Of a stretch of DNA of 64,000 nucleotides, positions 44,600 through 54,934 are shown piece after piece. Every line of letters begins with the position of its first letter. Within the stretch, counting starts at the first letter, position 1. The DNA is taken from contig OZ010586.1 in assembly GCA_963932145.1 (NCBI GenBank), positions 52,903,669 to 52,967,668 on the forward strand. Reading direction: 5' to 3'. The notes beneath the pieces are model-generated. The model was not told the origin of the DNA. It did no database searches and saw nothing but the letters and a program-made list of their open reading frames with translations. The DNA comes from Acanthosepion lycidas. Lineage: Eukaryota; Mollusca; Cephalopoda; Sepiida; Sepiidae. The position numbers and the translations under genes were made by a program.

Positions 44600-44895
44600 A
44601 TCTCTTTAACTTGTGGATTATGTGATAGAATGAACAGTCTGTAGCACAAAAAATGAAATTCAAAAGCCAGGTTCCAATTCTAACTTGAGATAGTTGTTTC
44701 TTATTTCACACTAATGCCTTTAGAAAAGGCATTAATGTGAATTCTCTCTTCTCAGCTATGGGTTAAAAATAGCATGACAAACCAGTCTTTCTAGCCTTTG
44801 CAACCAGCCTAGTAGAAGGATAACTGTGAATTCAAGAAACAAATTCTTTCTCTTTCCCAAAAAAATCATGGCAATACACAGTTTACAAATATTAA
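44600..44895 (+). mobile_element. tRNA-derived SINE (CTATGGGTAAATAGCAGG family)
   Basis: B-box-like CAGGTTCCAATTCTAAC (about 44667), then CTCAGCTATGGGTTAAAAATAGCATGAC and GCAACCAGCCTAGTAG, in the same order as the copy at 32570-32865. It holds a short inverted duplication TAATGCCTTTAGAAAAGGCATTA (44710-44732). Confidence 0.65.
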
Positions 44896-45069
44896 TAGAA
44901 AAGGAAGCTGTGAAGAGCCATGACTACCTATATCCTGACAAGACAATGTACTTAAGGAGAATTCTAAATCTATTCCAAATTAGAAAAAATGTAAATCTTT
45001 TATAGTTTTGTATTAAATATTTGGAATATTTTCTGTTTCCTGTAAATGTTAAAAATTGGGAAATAATTA

Positions 45070-45149
45070 TTAGGTTGGTGCAAAAATAATGTTGCTTTCT
45101 CACATATGTTACTATGTGAGAAAACGACATTATTTTTGCACCAACCTAA
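45070..45149. mobile_element. 80-bp MADE1-like palindromic mariner MITE
   Basis: Starts TTAGGTTGGTGCAAAA and ends in its exact complement TTTTGCACCAACCTAA. Arms of about 36 bp have two mismatches, and TA flanks both sides (45068-45069, 45150-45151). Length (80 bp) and outer ends equal those of human MADE1, the MITE derived from Hsmar1. Transcribed, it would fold into a pre-miRNA-sized hairpin. A cecropia/Hsmar1-type mariner lies 14 kb away (30162-31095). Confidence 0.92.
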
Positions 45150-45204
45150 TATTATACGAGATTTTGAATGTTTTCTCATCCATGTGAACTTAATCAGTTA
45201 TAAA

Positions 45205-46500
45205 TTTCATTGATAGTTCACATTAGGTTCTTTAAAACATCTAAAAAAAAACAGATGAACAATTAAAGCTTTCTTGTTGTTCATATATATTTCAAAGAAA
45301 AATATTTTATTTATATATCTTTGAATACACTCTGATAAATATTTTATACATTTGTTTAAACATAACAGAGTCTTGTCTGTGAGGATCTCCCCTGATAGCC
45401 TTTTCTCAAAAAATATCACCTCCAATTGGTGAATGACAGTTAAGCAATCTTGTTGAAGTAGTGATTGACAGGCTGCAAACTGTGTGGGGAAACAGCCAGT
45501 AACATTGAGGAAATGTTTGCCCCTGTAATACATGACATCTATACCTACTCCAGGTGTTGCCCATTTAGCTGGTCACATCACCATCATACCAAGGAAGAAT
45601 CTATAGACTGACATGCTTTACACTTTTTGATCACAGACCTAACAGCACTTTTTGACAGACAGGCTGGCCTGGCACACAAAGTACCACATCCAGTTCACAC
45701 TAGGATGATCAGTCTGGTGGTGGATGGCCATTATCTGACTAGGAGTTAACTTCTATGGAGGCAGCACATAAATGCTTCAAGGGTTCACTTTCCCTCTTGA
45801 TGATGTCAAGTCAATGCTGTGGGATTCTAGTCAGTTTACCCACTTGATTGTGGCCAGACTTAGCATTCGGATACATACAGAGTCTGTACTTCTTAACAAG
45901 CTGTACAAATATGTTGTGCCATCATGATATGAAAATCTCACTTGCAGTTTTAGTGTGAAGCTTGGCCTTTCTGGTTAGAGTATCAGAAATCCATTGATGC
46001 ATGCACACAGAATTGGTTACCAAATTCACTATAGTCACTTGCCATTGGAGAATAAGCAACTGTATGAGATACACATCTGTCATTTCACCTTTTTGCAAGT
46101 GTTGCATATTAAACTGTTTGTAGGTTATAAAGGAGTTTGTTTCAAATGCCACAGAGAAGGCATGCTTTATCTCTTCCACATCAGTCCATGCCTCAGCACA
46201 TAGTTGTTGGTATACCACGAATGCACCACTAGTAAGTTACAATGGAAAAACTAGGTTTACTCTTTTCACCTCATAAAGATCAAACACAAGCTCCACTTTT
46301 TCATCCATTCACTTATTGATAGTCCTGTACCCAAATGGTTGAATTCTGGGATAAGTTTGATGTTGAAAGCTTTGTCCTCCATCTGATAGCTTGTAGCAAA
46401 CTGTCACAAATTCACTGAGCTGTAAGTCCAAATCCACCTCATCAACTTTCTCACCCCTCTTGTTCCCTGCCACCAATCTTATATATGCTCGAAGGCAGGT
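45205..46500 (-). pseudogene. Second Ty3/gypsy-type retrotransposon, internally deleted
   Basis: Minus strand, gag then integrase. Gag begins at about 46385 (MEDKAFNIKLIPEFNHLGTG) and continues after a frameshift at 46218-45922 (VYQQLCAEAWTDVEEIKHAF, FITYKQFNMQHLQKGEMTDVYL). The integrase is at about 45720-45330: a zinc-finger remnant (HPSVNWMWYFVCQASLSVKKC..VC), the first catalytic Asp in VGIDVMYYRGKHFL, and a second Asp region in GEILTDKTLLC. Protease, RT and RNase H are not seen between about 45920 and 45730, and the C-terminal integrase with the catalytic Glu is missing. Confidence 0.75.
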
Positions 46501-46504
46501 ACAC

Positions 46505-47249
46505 TAATCCATAGCCAGCGTATTCGGGTTATTTCATCACCCCTGTAGGTAGCATATCTGGGTTAATTCAGCAACTGTTTTCTGTTATACCAGAATGAGA
46601 TTACCTCAGTTTTTCTTTGTATCATGAGGCCAATAGCATCAGTAGGTGCACAATCTCAGCCTTTTTGATGATAAGTGGATTTCTTTTGTACATTTCCATT
46701 GATTAGATTTAAATCAGAATTCCCCAAAGTAGTTGATATCAACCTTTGGGGATTGCTGAGAGAAGCCATGTGGCAATGAATGCCTTGGAGACAAAGAGGG
46801 TCAATAAATACCTGATTTTGGAAATAGAAAATGCACACTGAATTTAAATTTCAAGCAGAACACATTGGAATGTGTGTGGATCTTGAAGCTAAATCATTGT
46901 TCAAAATTTAGTCAGTGACTTTTGGAGTAATGTAAATACTACTACTAAATACTGAAAACTAAGTTCAGCAGTTGAGCCATTTTTACTTACAGTCCCAAAA
47001 TCCTATGTAGTAGAAGCTGATTTTAGCCACACAAATTCCATTCTAATTAAGAAGATTGAACCTGGAAGAGCATGTTTACTTATGACTAAAACTCACCAAT
47101 TTCCAACCAAATATCAAATGCCCTTCCTATTACTCATCAAGTACATCCTTCCCATTAATGATGTCAAGCAAGTCAAAAAAGAATATATTAATTAATTTTT
47201 AATGTGTTTTTTATTACTTATTATTACTTATGTTATTTATGAATGGTTT

Positions 47250-47250
<1 letters not shown>
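46505..47250. other. No recognisable feature
   Basis: Moderately AT-rich. A donor-like ACTTAC at about 46988 has no open exon attached. Confidence 0.4.

Positions 47251-47251
<1 letters not shown>

Positions 47252-47297
<46 letters not shown>
47252..47297. repeat. (ATT)n microsatellite
   Basis: About 15 ATT units. Confidence 0.95.
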
Positions 47298-47334
47298 TGA
47301 ACAAACACATCTATTAAAGGAAGAGTAATTGAAT

Positions 47335-47625
47335 TGAATATGTTTTGTGGTGCATCAGCTGAGAAAGAGAAATTAGAGAGCTGAGTTTGAATTCCAGTTA
47401 AGTTTGTTGCATTCACTTATGCACAATAACCCTTGATATGACTCCATCTCTTCTTCCCCAGCTAAACAACACTGACTAGCTCCTATAGCTTTGGTTGGCA
47501 ACCAGTCTACCATAGAAAGAAATGGCAACATACTCTGGGAAAATATTCTACCTAGACAGTCATGAATTGAAAGAAACATGGTTACCCAAGAGTATATCAC
47601 ATATGGGATCGAACTGACTGACAGA
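47335..47625 (+). mobile_element. tRNA-derived SINE (CTATGGGTAAATAGCAGG family)
   Basis: B-box GAGTTTGAATTCC (47382-47394), GTTGCATTCACTTATGCA, GGTTGGCAACCAGTCTACCATAGAAAGAAATGGCAACATACTC. Collinear with 32570-32865. Confidence 0.7.
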
Positions 47626-47794
47626 ATTGAAAAAAAAAAGAATAACAAAATGTAAAGATAAAATGAATCTTATTGAGAAAGAAAAAGAAAAGAAAAAGGG
47701 GCAAAGGAGTTTCTATTCTTAAACAAAAAATAATAATCCTAGATTTGTTTTTGATATTACTGACTGTTGATGAAGGAATCAAAAGTTCCATGAA

Positions 47795-47807
47795 GGGGGG
47801 GGGGGTG
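47795..47807. repeat. Homopolymer G run
   Basis: About 11 consecutive G residues in otherwise AT-rich DNA. Confidence 0.85.
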
Positions 47808-47869
47808 ACAATCTGAAAAGTTTACCTATGTCACTATTTCTTTGTAAAAAGAAATTTTATAACATTTCA

Positions 47870-48062
47870 CTCTGTATTTATTAACTGTTCTTTTTCTTTT
47901 TATCATCTTAATTTGTAGCCAATAAACTTGCTAATTATAATATCTAGTGAAAAATATTTAGTGTAATGAGCTGATAAAAAATGGTTATTTCCTTTAAAAG
48001 TTGGCTATAATTCTGAAAAATCAAACTCTTACTCTTTATTGCCTGTCCCTCTGACACTTAGC
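47870..48062 (+). repeat. ~190-bp dispersed repeat, copy 1
   Basis: Direct repeat with 49080-49272: CTTAATTTGT.GC.AATAAACTTG, ATGAGCTG.TAAA, ACTCTTACTCTTTATTG.CTGTCC and TGACACTTA blocks in the same order, roughly 75% identity by eye. Confidence 0.6.
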
Positions 48063-48343
48063 TGTAGGCTAAAGTGTCCAAAAGCTATCCAATGTCCATC
48101 ACTGAAATCATCATTAATAGGCACATGAGCATTAGAACTGGACGATATGGTATCAATCAATGGATGGCAGCATATTATGCATGCATCATTACCATGGAAA
48201 CAATTCTTGTTAAAGAGAAGCTGGTGGATGCAATATGATATTTTGGACAACATTTTTATGAGAATTACTGGATCTTTTCATTTACATAGAAGTTACTTGG
48301 TCCTGTATTAGCTACCTTAATATAATATAAAACCAGTACTCAC

Positions 48344-48403
48344 CTTCATCACCACAGTCATATATGATGGCATTTTTTTTGCTTAATAACACAGCATGAC
48401 ACA
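48344..48403 (-). other. Exon-like 60-nt segment, unrecognised
   Basis: On the minus strand a pyrimidine-rich stretch ends in CATTTAG (48410-48404), and GTGAGT follows at 48343-48338. The enclosed frame reads CHAVLLSKKNAIIYDCGDE without stop. I recognise no protein family. It could be an exon of the gene that includes 29841-29908 or of another gene, or chance. Confidence 0.25.
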
Positions 48404-49079
48404 CTAAATGAGTTGTATGATACAGGAATATAAAATTACTATGCATTTACTTGACAATTCCCCAGTTCTCAATCCTGTTGAGTATTATTGGGTTATTAAA
48501 CCAACAAGATCACTTTACAGAGCAGTGGTTCCCAAATGGCGTGGTGCACCTCATATGTGCAGCAGAAGAGGATAACAAGTGAGGAGGAATGATTGAAAGA
48601 CAATCAAAAATTTAGAAAGTTTCAAAAAATTCATATGCCAAAAATAAATATGATTTCAAAGTTTAAAATATTATTATGGATTACTTGTAAGTGCATGCAT
48701 GAGTCCCACTATAAATAGTTATAAATAATTATTGACCAATTTTATCATTGCAGTATTTTTGCTTTATATCAAGTATTAAGAATATAGTAACTAGGGTCCA
48801 TATATTTTTATTTTTAAATTTACTTTTTATCACTTAAAGTTTTGTGAAGCTTGAGCAAATTTTCATCATTAAGCTTAAATACAGCAGCAGTTAAAGGTCC
48901 TAATATTAAAACCCTTGTACCAGATCTTAGAGAAAACCTTTGGAGGTCTTTACAATTTAAGCCTGATTGCAATAAGAGCAATTGTGTGGGTAGCTGGTCA
49001 TAATGTTTTGGTTCACAAGCTATTTACAAATGTTTCCAATATTCCGTTTTGAAAATAAGAGGCAGAATACACAGTTAAA

Positions 49080-49272
49080 CTTGTACTTATTGTCTTTTCT
49101 CTTTTTAAAATCTTAATTTGTGGCTAATAAACTTGTTAATTTCAATTTCTAATGAAAAATGTTGTTATGAGCTGGTAAAGATGCTTATCTTTCTTTTTCA
49201 CATAACCATTTAAAACTTAGCTATAATTCCAAAAAACTCTTACTCTTTATTGTCTGTCCTTGACACTTACAA
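49080..49272 (+). repeat. ~190-bp dispersed repeat, copy 2
   Basis: Partner of 47870-48062. The two do not have TG...CA ends and so do not look like LTRs. Confidence 0.6.
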
Positions 49273-49279
49273 ATCATGA

Positions 49280-49785
49280 TAGCAGAACTAATTTTCATTG
49301 GAAATTCTAAGTATAATTATCTATTAATTAAATCTAACGAATATTGCTTGAATTATTCTACTGTTGATTTATGAAATAAATCCTAAATGATTAATTTAGT
49401 TTTATTTTTACAAGCAGATTAATTTCAGATATTGTTATTGAAACAGAAATTGAAAGACATATTTACAGAAGTGATCATAAACTAAAAATAAACAGAAAAT
49501 CAGATGTTAAAAATTCAATGTAAACTGCATTTTTCACTTCCTAAAAAAAGTTAAATTATTGCCTTAATCAAATCCTGTGTGATTTCATGATTTCTCATTA
49601 TGATTAATAGTCATAATTTTGTAGCTGATTGGACTTAAACATTCTGTCATTCAATCTTAAATCAAATAAAAAGGACATATTAATAGTAACAAATTTGGTT
49701 GTCTAAAGCCTATATTTTTATTGAAATATAATTTGATAGACATTTAGAATCTCTATAATTTATTCTGTCAGGTGTAGAGTGAGGT
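49280..49785. other. No recognisable feature
   Basis: AT-rich. Confidence 0.4.
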
Positions 49786-49789
49786 TTTT

Positions 49790-50235
49790 AAGTTATCCTA
49801 CGGTAGGCATCTGTCACTCTTGGGAGACTATGTTATTTATTGATGTAGCTATATAATCTCTGTTGCAGATGCATACTCAGGTACATCTTGTGTTTCTTCA
49901 ATATTCACAGAACCAACACGATTTATACTGTAACTACGCTGAACAGATCTTAGTTATAGTCAGCAAGAAAGAACACATAATGTTATGTGTTCAGTAGTTG
50001 AATAAAGCCACTAAGCTCAAATATTCAATCAGGATAACTTGAGACTTCATGCTAAGCACAACCATTGATAGTTTCCAAATAATTTTATCTAATTTCACTC
50101 ACAAGACTTGGGTCAACCTGTAACAGACATTCCTCAATGGTTGGAATCATCTTGGGCCCTTATTATCAAGGGCTACCTTCTTGAAATGGTGAGATTTGAA
50201 CCCAGGTCTTATGGTCAGGATGCTAACTACAAAAA
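49790..50235 (-). mobile_element. Long tRNA-derived SINE, copy 2
   Basis: Minus strand: a tRNA-like head with TAGTTAGCATCCTGACCATAAG and a B-box GGGTTCAAATCTC (about 50203-50191), followed by the same body as 41285-41785, including the octopus-type CTTGTGAGTGAAATTAGAT block. The B-box is intact here. Confidence 0.7.
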
Positions 50236-50239
50236 TCTA

Positions 50240-50950
50240 TTTTCCAACCAGCTCAAAAAAGATCTAATGCATATTTGTTCAAGTAAAATCATTTTAAATA
50301 TAATTACAAGTTTAAACTTTAAGATAAATCTAATGTTACTAATGTATTTATGTTCCCAATGTTGCTTACAATATACAGTGTTTGCAAGCAGGTGCACATC
50401 TAAGTATTGACCAGGCTTGACATCTAGTGATTGAGCAAGAACTAATATTTTCAGCATGTTTTGACTGTTGCTCTCAATGTGAGAAAGGGAAAAACAAAAT
50501 ATTTCCAAATAAATGTCCATTTAAAATTATCCACTTATTTCAAAGTGAATCTCTTATTACACTCAGTATAATTAGATTTCCTTCAGACATGCCTAATGTG
50601 ATTTCTCATGCTGGTTTATAAAAACAATATTCCCTTAAAATGAATTGAATTTCTATATTTGTTAATTAAAAGGATTAGTTAAAAAGTAAAAAAAAAAGTA
50701 AAAAAAAAAAGTAAAAAAAAACATTTATAATCTTTATCAACCTCATACAAAAACAATTTATGAAAACCAAATACCTGTAAACTCTGAATACAAAACAAAA
50801 AAATAAACCACAAGAGATAAAATAAATCTTTTATGGCATTGTACAAATAATAAGGGAAATTTGAGAATATGATTCAATATATTTTATATGAAGATTTAGA
50901 ATTTTAATAGCTGTACCATAAAACTGTCTCTACATTCAAATTAGATTCAT
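50240..50950. other. No recognisable feature
   Basis: AT-rich with A-rich imperfect repeats (GTAAAAAAAA, about 50685-50720). Confidence 0.4.
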
Positions 50951-50990
50951 TATTAATAATACAAACACACACACACATATATATAACAAA

Positions 50991-51652
50991 TACATTGAGT
51001 CAATTGCCTCGTCCATCGTAAGGAAAGTTGGCTCCCTGTGCTGCGCCAGGAAATTTTTCTCCACGGAATCGATCCTCCAGATCTACAAATCAACAATTCG
51101 CCCTTGCATGGAGTATTGCTGCCATATATGGTCTGGAGCCCACTCTGTTTGCCTCGGGGTTCTTGATAGGTTCCAGAGGTGGATATGCAATATAATTGGC
51201 CCTGTTCTGGCATCTCGTCTACAGTCACTTCCTCACAGACGCGTCATCGCCTCTCTCTGTCTGTTCTACAAATACTTTCATGGTAATTGCTCTGAGGAGC
51301 TGCATTCGCTGGTTCCCAGACTTCATGAGTTCAAGCGCCCTATGAGGCTGGCATCCCGCTCTCACCCTTTCACTGTCGAAACTCCTAAATGTAGCCATCT
51401 CTTCTACTCTAATAGCTTCATGTCTTGCACCTCTCACCTGTGGAACTCTCTTCCCTATTCCAGTTTCCCTGAGAGCTATAATCTCCAGCTATTCAAGTGT
51501 AATGTCAATCGACATCTCCAGTTGTCTTGATCTATCCACTACCCTTCTCCTCATACTCTCTTCTATCACTCCTATCTGATCTCTCTCTATATTTTCTGTA
51601 ACCCCTTGTGTCCTAGTGGCTTCCCACCTTGCTTGGTGTGAAATGCTTAAAA
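50991..51652 (+). pseudogene. Non-LTR retrotransposon C-terminus and 3' UTR (Jockey/CR1-like), youngest copy
   Basis: An uninterrupted frame from about 50993 to the stop at 51533: ESIASSIVRKVGSLCCARKF, TIRPCMEYCCHIWSGAHSVC, LDRFQRWICNIIGPVLASRLQSL, SLCLFYKYFHGNCSEELHSLVPRL, HLWNSLPYSSFPESYNLQLF, ending FKCNVNRHLQLS. The 3' UTR ends GTGTCCTAGTGGC...CTTGCTTGGTGTGAAATGCTT then A-rich and (TA)n. 5'-truncated directly beside a CA/TA run (50958-50988). It has the least damaged reading frame and highest GC of all LINE copies here. Confidence 0.88.
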
Positions 51653-51669
51653 AAAAAAATATATATATA

Positions 51670-52320
51670 TATATTTATTTAAAACTTATAACATAGGTAT
51701 GTTATAACATCACGACAAAAATAGTCATTTTGTTTCAACACTTCTGGTGTCTTGTCAAGTGATGCTGTTGATTGTAAAATAAAGAGTTTTTAAAGAGTTC
51801 AAAACCAACCACTACATGTACTAGGGGGAATATTTTAAATAAGATGTAATGACCAATAAAATTACAAGTATATGATTTTTCAAATAACATGACAACTGGC
51901 CCTAGATACAATTTATTAATGCTTTAAAATTAATATTAGATTATATAGGAAATCAGGATAACTAATTAATCTCCAATTTATTATGTAATTAAAAAATAAA
52001 ATTTACAAATATTAAACAATGCATCAAGTTTAGAAACTTACAAAATTATTAAAAGAAAAAAACAGAGAAAATATGCCTAAATTTTCATGTATTGTTCTTA
52101 TTAATATGTTAAGTTTTCTGTCTGGATTTGAGCAGAAGTAAGAGGTGCAATATATGGCTACAAAATTAGTTACATTGACAGGGTTGTTATTAGAGATTTA
52201 GTAGATAAGGGAGAAAGGTTCATTGGTGACAAGACAGACAAACATCATGTCATAATACACAAATATGTAAATATGTTTGAATATACGAGTATGCGAATAT
52301 ACATACAACAAATAAGCAAA
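51670..52320. other. No recognisable feature
   Basis: AT-rich. Confidence 0.4.
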
Positions 52321-52329
52321 CTCATCAAC

Positions 52330-52420
52330 ATTCAATCAACTAAATAACTACAGAGAAAACACAAACTACCTGTTAAAATTACACAAACCTGGAAAACCAA
52401 TATAGAAATATATAAACATA

Positions 52421-52498
<78 letters not shown>

Positions 52499-53090
52499 TC
52501 TGTGTATAAAAGACATACCTACATACAGTTATATATACATATATACATATACATATATAAAAAAAATACATATATAAACATACATATGCAAAACATAAAA
52601 ACATATACATATAAATAAATAAACCCTTTTTATCAAGTAAATTAAGAAATATGTAATAGACGTATTTAGGCTATAAAAAACAAAATTAAATATGCATATT
52701 AATACACATTATTTCATTATTATAATATTATTATACTATTATTACAATTCATATCCAAGTATCAATTTATCAGCTAAATTTGATGCCGATGAGGACTGCC
52801 AATGAATGCAACATATATTAGGCACACCAATGCATGTAAAAGCATATATAAACAATATGCATATACACAATCACACAACAATAAAAATATCAATAAAGAA
52901 AAAAAATATATATAAATATACGAACATGGACACCCATATACAAACAGATGTCAGTGGACATAAAAAAACAGGCACATATAAACACAAACATAAAAACATG
53001 CACCTAAAAAAGTACACACATATAGAACAGAAGTAGAAAAAAATATATTCATATACAAACAAACATCCTTACAAAAATAGCCATATTCAG
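52330..53090. repeat. Low-complexity ACATATA-rich region with TA/TG microsatellite
   Basis: (TA)n then (TG)n at 52425-52500, surrounded by several hundred bases of cryptic CATATA/ACATA repeats. Reading frames here are repeat translations. Confidence 0.85.
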
Positions 53091-53159
53091 AGTATATGTA
53101 AGATTAATTCAATAAGAGTTACAACTATTCAATATTAACAAAGTAATAACTTTATATTG

Positions 53160-53221
53160 AAATCTTAGCAAATAAAGGTAGATAATAATTTAGGTAATCT
53201 TAGCAAATAAAGGTAGATAAA
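53160..53221. repeat. Short tandem duplication
   Basis: AATCTTAGCAAATAAAGGTA plus five bases occurs twice (about 53161 and 53196), 35 bp apart. Confidence 0.85.
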
Positions 53222-53239
53222 ACATTTTACAGTCTTACA

Positions 53240-54320
53240 GTACCATTTCATCTTTACATACAATATTCGATCTAGCTAGAAAGCAAGTTAAAAGATAATT
53301 TATGCCTGCAATTAACAGTGAGCTCCTTCCTTTGATTTAATAGGTTAATCGTGTCCTTAAATTTAATGATTTCTAATTTTTCATTGAGACAGAGGTAGCA
53401 TGGTGTTTATAAAGAATTACAAGTACAAGCTCTTCTAATTAACTTCCAATTAACAGTGGGGATTTTTGTTTTTTGTTTTTCCTTTGTACTCCTACTTGGA
53501 CAGTGAGGTAGCATGTTTATGAGAACTATTTTTGAAGGAAAAAACATGCTGGTACCAACAGTGTTTAAATGGATTTTTAGTACTACCAATGTAAAATTTT
53601 TAATATCTGGGTTTTCAAGTGAATAAATAGTACTAAGAAAAACCAGAGAACTAGTTTGACAATTATTTTGCAATGTCAAATCATTGGGATCCCTACAGTT
53701 ATATCCACTAGTATTGATATTATGATATTATGATATTTACTATTGTTTAACACATCACTACAATTCATCATGCCTTTTACGTTTTTATACCTGATAATAC
53801 CTTATTATTATGCTTCTTAATTATTTTATTTGAGATTAACTGTAACTAAGTTTATAAGTATTTTTACTGAAGATTTTACTAAGCATATCCGTTTTAAGAA
53901 AATGTTTATTAATAAGATTTAAGAATTTTAGTCCTAACCATGAGATTAAAAGTGGGCAGGGGTAAACCAGATGATCTTCCTGGATCCTCACTTCTTATTA
54001 TGGTCAATATTAATGGGATTTATGTATTTAATGTTGGTACTTTTATAACCACTACTACTCAGGGAAGAGTAATAAAATTCCCTATGCCTATTGAAAACTT
54101 CTTCATTAGAAGAGTTAACACTGATTCTATATTCAATGGAAGAAAGTATATGCTTAATGACTGACGTTGGGTGATTAGAATTGGGATGTACATATACAGG
54201 GTTAGAGTTTATCTTCACATGTTGATAAGAACTATTCATAAGGATGACATCAAGAAAATCTACTTGTTTGATGTTAGTTGGCAGAGGGATAGATTTCTCG
54301 TAAATTTTAAAAACTACTAA
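53240..54320 (-). pseudogene. Penelope-like element (RT thumb to GIY-YIG), minus-strand copy
   Basis: From 54300 leftwards: KQVDFLDVILMNSSYQHVK, NSNPVYVHPNSNHPTSVIKH, SSSGYKSTNIKY (54290-53990), then GSRKIIWFTPAHF and a KIFSKNTYKLSYS stretch. A Cys-rich linker follows (CRDPNDLTLQNNC, about 53700). The GIY-YIG nuclease is split over two frames (YIGSTKNPFKHCWYQH, about 53590-53540; VNWKLIRRACTC) and ends CLNEKLEIIKFKDTINLLNQRKEL (about 53390-53300). Several stops and frameshifts. It is the same family as 54935-56426 but reversed, so the two stand head to head. Confidence 0.8.
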
Positions 54321-54321
54321 A

Positions 54322-54548
54322 CTAAACAGAGGTATCATAGCATCACTTGACATTGAAAATTTATTCACAAATGTCCTTGTCAATCAAACCATTGGCATTA
54401 TCCTCAATTCTATGTATACTAATAATTCTATCCCTCCACCATCCATCAAACTATTTATACTCAAAAAATTACTACATGTATGCATAATATTTAAAAAGGT
54501 CTGTAAACCTAAAATATATGTCTGCTATGTAGATGATATTTTATTTTA
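54322..54548 (+). pseudogene. RT fragment of a second Penelope-type lineage
   Basis: SLDIENLFTNVLVNQTIGIILNSM, then KLFILKKLLHVCIIFKK and ICYVDDILF-type catalytic box (VCYVDDILF, about 54517-54545). The SLDIENLFTNVP and YVDD style differs from the RDDG-type RT of the flanking copies. The segment between the fingers and the YVDD box is deleted. Confidence 0.65.
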
Positions 54549-54629
54549 GCAAATAACACTAAAGAAATAGATACTTCAAGTCAAACACAAGAAAAATTAA
54601 ATAAAAAGCTTAGAAGAACATTATTAGGA

Positions 54630-54799
54630 ACACACACACACACACACACACACACATATTTATATTGATTTTCTAAGTGTAGCTCAGTTGTAGCACAAGG
54701 CTGAAAGTTTGGGGCAGCATATGAGGATCAAACTCACTATGCAGCCAAAATTGTTCCACCAAGACAAGCTTGTTAACCTATACACCATGTCAGGCTGCT

Positions 54800-54846
<47 letters not shown>
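54630..54846 (+). mobile_element. tRNA-like SINE between CA and TA microsatellites
   Basis: (CA)n at 54630-54657. Then TAGCTCAGTTGTAG (A-box, about 54680) and AGGATCAAACTC (B-box, about 54723-54734), a ~70-bp body with CAAGCTTGTTAACC, and (TA)n at 54805-54846. It separates the two Penelope fragments on the plus strand. Confidence 0.6.
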
Positions 54847-54849
<3 letters not shown>

Positions 54850-54934
54850 TCTTATTGACAATATTTTTATCACTTTTATATCTTTTTTATTATCATTTTA
54901 TTCCTTGATTTTCATTAACTGGCCTATAAAGAAT

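Noticed and set aside
46930-47090. Minus-strand segment with CTTCCAG acceptor and GTAAGT donor
   Set aside because: Every frame between the two signals is interrupted by a stop codon.
48523-48600. hAT transposon end (CAGTGGTTCCCAAA)
   Set aside because: Only one end is visible; no inverted partner or 8-bp duplication was found nearby.
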